DNA of 64,000 nucleotides from Kosakonia quasisacchari (lineage in GTDB: Bacteria > Pseudomonadota > Gammaproteobacteria > Enterobacterales > Enterobacteriaceae), in assembly GCF_004331415.1 (NCBI RefSeq), contig NZ_SJOP01000021.1:27543-91542 (forward strand), given 5' to 3'. The notes beneath the pieces were generated by a model, which did no database searches, was not told where the DNA came from, and saw nothing but the letters and a program-made list of their open reading frames with translations. This document shows, piece by piece, positions 61,822 through 64,000 of this stretch (position 1 is the first letter of the stretch; the number at the start of each line of letters is the position of its first letter). A program made the position numbers and the translations under genes.

Positions 61822-63771
61822 ATGAAATTATACTGGCGTGTTTTTTATTCACCTATTTCGCATTGCACCAGGTTATATAAACGATGCGCAACGCTAACCC
61901 TGATATTATTAACAGTTTTTATAAATCAACATGCCGTTGCGGCTGTGCCCGCCGTATTAAATAGTGGTGAATTCTCTTACCAAAACACCCCTGCACCGTT
62001 AAATAAAGTATTGGAGGATTTTGCTCATGCCTTTTCACTACGTTTGGTTATAGATCCAAAGATTTCGGCAGAGGTAAAGAATAAACTACGCGCCAATACC
62101 GCTCAGCAATTTATTGAACGTCTGGCGCTTGAATATAACTTACAGTGGTTTATTTTCGAGGATAAATTATACGTCAGCAGTAAAACGGATCAGCAATCGC
62201 TAAAAATTAAAGTCTCTGGTGAGTCGATTGATAGCCTTAAAAAAGCATTGACTGATATAGGTCTGTTAGAAAAACGATTTGGCTGGGGAGAACTGCCGGA
62301 GAGCGCCGAAATATTGGTAAGTGGCCCCACCGAATATGTCAACTTAATAAAGATGTTTGCTGAGCAGCCTGATGCCAATAAAAACAAAGAGGGCGCTTTC
62401 GAAACCATGTTCTTTCCTTTACGGTTCGCAGAGGCGGCCGATATCCGGGTTGAATATCAAAATGAACTGATCACCATTCCAGGCGTTGGCACAATATTAT
62501 CGGAGTTATTAGATGCAAAAAAATCCTCGCCACAGCTTCAACGGTACAATTATCCAGGCGCACTCGATGCCGGTGAGAGCAAAAACCCGTTTAATAACCG
62601 ATTAGGCGCGTCGTTTTCAGCACTGACTGACCGCATTTCACTGGCGCCCGCACTGCCCGCGTCCACCGATGACAAACCGAAAATCGTGGTCAGTACACGC
62701 AGCAATGCAATCCTCATTCAGGACAACCCCGCCAAAAGGAATGAGTATGCGCAGCTCATTGAAAAACTCGATGTGCCACTGAGATCGGTCGCCATCGACA
62801 CGCTGGTTATCGACATGGATAACCGCCAGGTTCTCAATACCGGCATGCAGGAAAAACGGTTAAGCCGCAGAGGCAGCGTTTACGATGAGGTTATTAACGG
62901 CAACAAATCTGTCCTTAACGCGCAGGAGATGAAACGATTTCAGGCTGAAATTCAAAAAATTGTCGAACAAGGCGGCGCGTCGTTAACCGCTCGCCCTTCA
63001 CTGACAACGATGGAGAATTTTCCGGCTGTCTTTAATTTTAGTAATCAAAATCGACAAGCGACAAAAGATGACACGCTTTCTACTGCATCCAACGGTGCGG
63101 TGTTGCAAATTACACCCCGTGTTATCGCCAGTGACAAACAGGAAGCGTTGCAGATAAAAGTCAATATGTATAACAAAGGGACAACGCCGTCGCTTGAAAA
63201 TAACAACAAGACGGGCAATCTCAGCACGCTGGTAACGGTCGATGAGGGTGATTCGTTAATCATTGGCGGATTATCTGTACATGAGAAAAAGAATACCGGC
63301 GTCAACTTGCGGGAAAGTGAAAATCGGCAACGGTTTATTATCATTACGCCGAAAATCATCCAAAAGGATGCTAATAAAGAAAAAGGCAAGGTAAGAAAAA
63401 CCGCAGCAGAATATGGTGGTTCGTTTTCCAAAAAAATGTATAAGCGGATCTTCGATGATATCACCAGACTATCCAGCGGCAGTATTTCACCCGGTGCATC
63501 ACCCACTATCGATGATATAACCATTGAGGATGTTTGCGATATTAACTGGCCACTGACCGTGCTGGCTGGAAACGTTAAATCGCTGGCAACGCAAGAATAT
63601 ACCATTTCTTCATCATTAATAAAAAACGCGGGGCAGCAATCTGTTGTATTTCATGATGCCGATTGTGATAACGATGAAAATATCATGATCGTCCCTTACC
63701 CCAACTCGCCTATATCACCTGGTGCTTATATCGAAATTTATATAGCCAGGAAGACCGAAGCACAGAAATAA
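61822..63771 (+). CDS. sctC: Type III secretion outer-membrane secretin SctC (HrcC)
   Basis: A 649-residue secretin with a signal peptide (TLILLTVFINQHAVAA). The N0/N1 domains begin FSYQNTPAPLNKVLEDFAHAF, the N3 region is VVSTRSNAILIQDNPAKRNEYAQLIEKLDVPLRSVAIDT, and the secretin core ends with VDEGDSLIIGGLSVHEKKNT and RFIIITPKII. A Cys-containing C-terminal tail follows. It builds the outer ring through which substrates leave. ATG 61822 with AGGTGA upstream is preferred over GTG 61813. No pilotin gene is visible. Confidence 0.93.
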   Translation: MKLYWRVFYSPISHCTRLYKRCATLTLILLTVFINQHAVAAVPAVLNSGEFSYQNTPAPLNKVLEDFAHAFSLRLVIDPKISAEVKNKLRANTAQQFIERLALEYNLQWFIFEDKLYVSSKTDQQSLKIKVSGESIDSLKKALTDIGLLEKRFGWGELPESAEILVSGPTEYVNLIKMFAEQPDANKNKEGAFETMFFPLRFAEAADIRVEYQNELITIPGVGTILSELLDAKKSSPQLQRYNYPGALDAGESKNPFNNRLGASFSALTDRISLAPALPASTDDKPKIVVSTRSNAILIQDNPAKRNEYAQLIEKLDVPLRSVAIDTLVIDMDNRQVLNTGMQEKRLSRRGSVYDEVINGNKSVLNAQEMKRFQAEIQKIVEQGGASLTARPSLTTMENFPAVFNFSNQNRQATKDDTLSTASNGAVLQITPRVIASDKQEALQIKVNMYNKGTTPSLENNNKTGNLSTLVTVDEGDSLIIGGLSVHEKKNTGVNLRESENRQRFIIITPKIIQKDANKEKGKVRKTAAEYGGSFSKKMYKRIFDDITRLSSGSISPGASPTIDDITIEDVCDINWPLTVLAGNVKSLATQEYTISSSLIKNAGQQSVVFHDADCDNDENIMIVPYPNSPISPGAYIEIYIARKTEAQK

Positions 63772-63802
63772 CCTCGTTCAAAGATCGTGAAGGAGCCCTA
63801 CA

Positions 63803-64000
63803 ATGAAAATTAACCCATTAACCCCTGCCATTATTAATACACCGGTGGAAAACAGACAAGATCCTGGCATTGAGAAACGGGACCGCCGGGATATTCCCAC
63901 TGGCTCTCTATACACCGGCCCGCAAAACAACAATGACGACCGCGCTGTCCGCCCCGATGCCCGCTCGCTGGTCTTTACTCCCGATCCGCGTGGTGAAGGG
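63803..64000 (+). CDS. Start of an unidentified gene, cut by the window end
   Basis: An open frame with a good ribosome site (AAGGAG, 7 nt) begins 31 nt after sctC. The 66 visible residues (MKINPLTPAIINTPVENRQD ...) are polar and Pro/Asn/Asp-rich, without a signal peptide. This is common for the disordered N-termini of secreted type III proteins such as gatekeepers, translocators or effectors, but I cannot assign it. It could be the SctW (HrpJ) not found elsewhere. Confidence 0.6.
   Translation, partial: MKINPLTPAIINTPVENRQDPGIEKRDRRDIPTGSLYTGPQNNNDDRAVRPDARSLVFTPDPRGEG

Noticed and set aside
1..64000. CRISPR arrays, rRNA genes and insertion sequences
   Set aside because: No regularly spaced direct repeats, rRNA sequence or transposase gene was seen anywhere in the window.

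Overview
The window is a chromosomal segment of a gamma-proteobacterium of the family Enterobacteriaceae. The gene order ligB-gmk-rpoZ-spoT-trmH-recG-xanP-yicH-yicI-yicJ-selC at the left, and yicL-nepI-yicN-ilvN-ilvB-ivbL-istR/tisB at the right, is the Escherichia coli backbone around 82 min. Protein similarity is high but not E. coli-like, and the accessory content suggests a plant- or soil-associated relative (a Kosakonia/Enterobacter-type genome). That genus guess is inference. Against E. coli, gltS is missing between recG and xanP.

Positions 1-14127 are backbone: DNA ligase B (partial), nucleotide and (p)ppGpp metabolism (gmk, rpoZ, spoT), tRNA methylation and recombination (trmH, recG), xanthine uptake, an AsmA-like envelope protein, the alpha-xylosidase/transporter pair yicI-yicJ, and the selenocysteine tRNA gene selC, a classical integration hotspot.

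Positions 14128-44111 are an accessory block in the selC-yicL interval. Just behind selC lies a small AT-rich patch with an orphan EcoRII-N-like DNA-binding domain protein, a ribbon-helix-helix-like protein with a hexanucleotide repeat and an operator-like palindrome, and a SymE-type toxin. Then come metabolic and regulatory cassettes: an old yellow enzyme, a LuxR-type regulator, an AbrB-type membrane protein, a vapBC relic, a DapA-like/B3-B4/XRE-cupin cluster, a drug exporter, a cupin enzyme beside gene debris, a Fic protein with a changed active site, a WYL regulator, an aldo/keto reductase-LysR-nitroreductase group, a zinc alcohol dehydrogenase, a complete peptide-type ABC importer, and a LacI-controlled beta-glucoside PTS operon with its own porin.

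Positions 44182-51359 return to backbone: yicL, nepI, an SRPBCC protein, yicN, a LysR regulator, the acetohydroxyacid synthase I operon with its Val-rich leader peptide and attenuator, and the SOS-controlled TisB toxin with its antisense RNA IstR. The LexA box, the IstR promoter and terminator, and the repeat giving antisense pairing are all visible.

From 51417 to the end is a type III secretion island of the Hrp1 layout. One operon on the minus strand reads sctV-sctD(FHA)-sctN-sctO-sctQ-sctR-sctS-sctT-sctU. A divergent plus-strand operon reads hrpL-like ECF sigma factor, GNAT acetyltransferase, a small secretion protein, the secretin sctC, and a gene cut by the window end. The export gate looks intact, but SctU lacks the NPTH self-cleavage motif (Asn266-Asp-Ala-Ala instead), no sctP ruler gene sits between sctO and sctQ, and no sctW precedes sctV. 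Together these suggest an apparatus without the usual substrate-specificity switch. This is the most unusual signal in the window.
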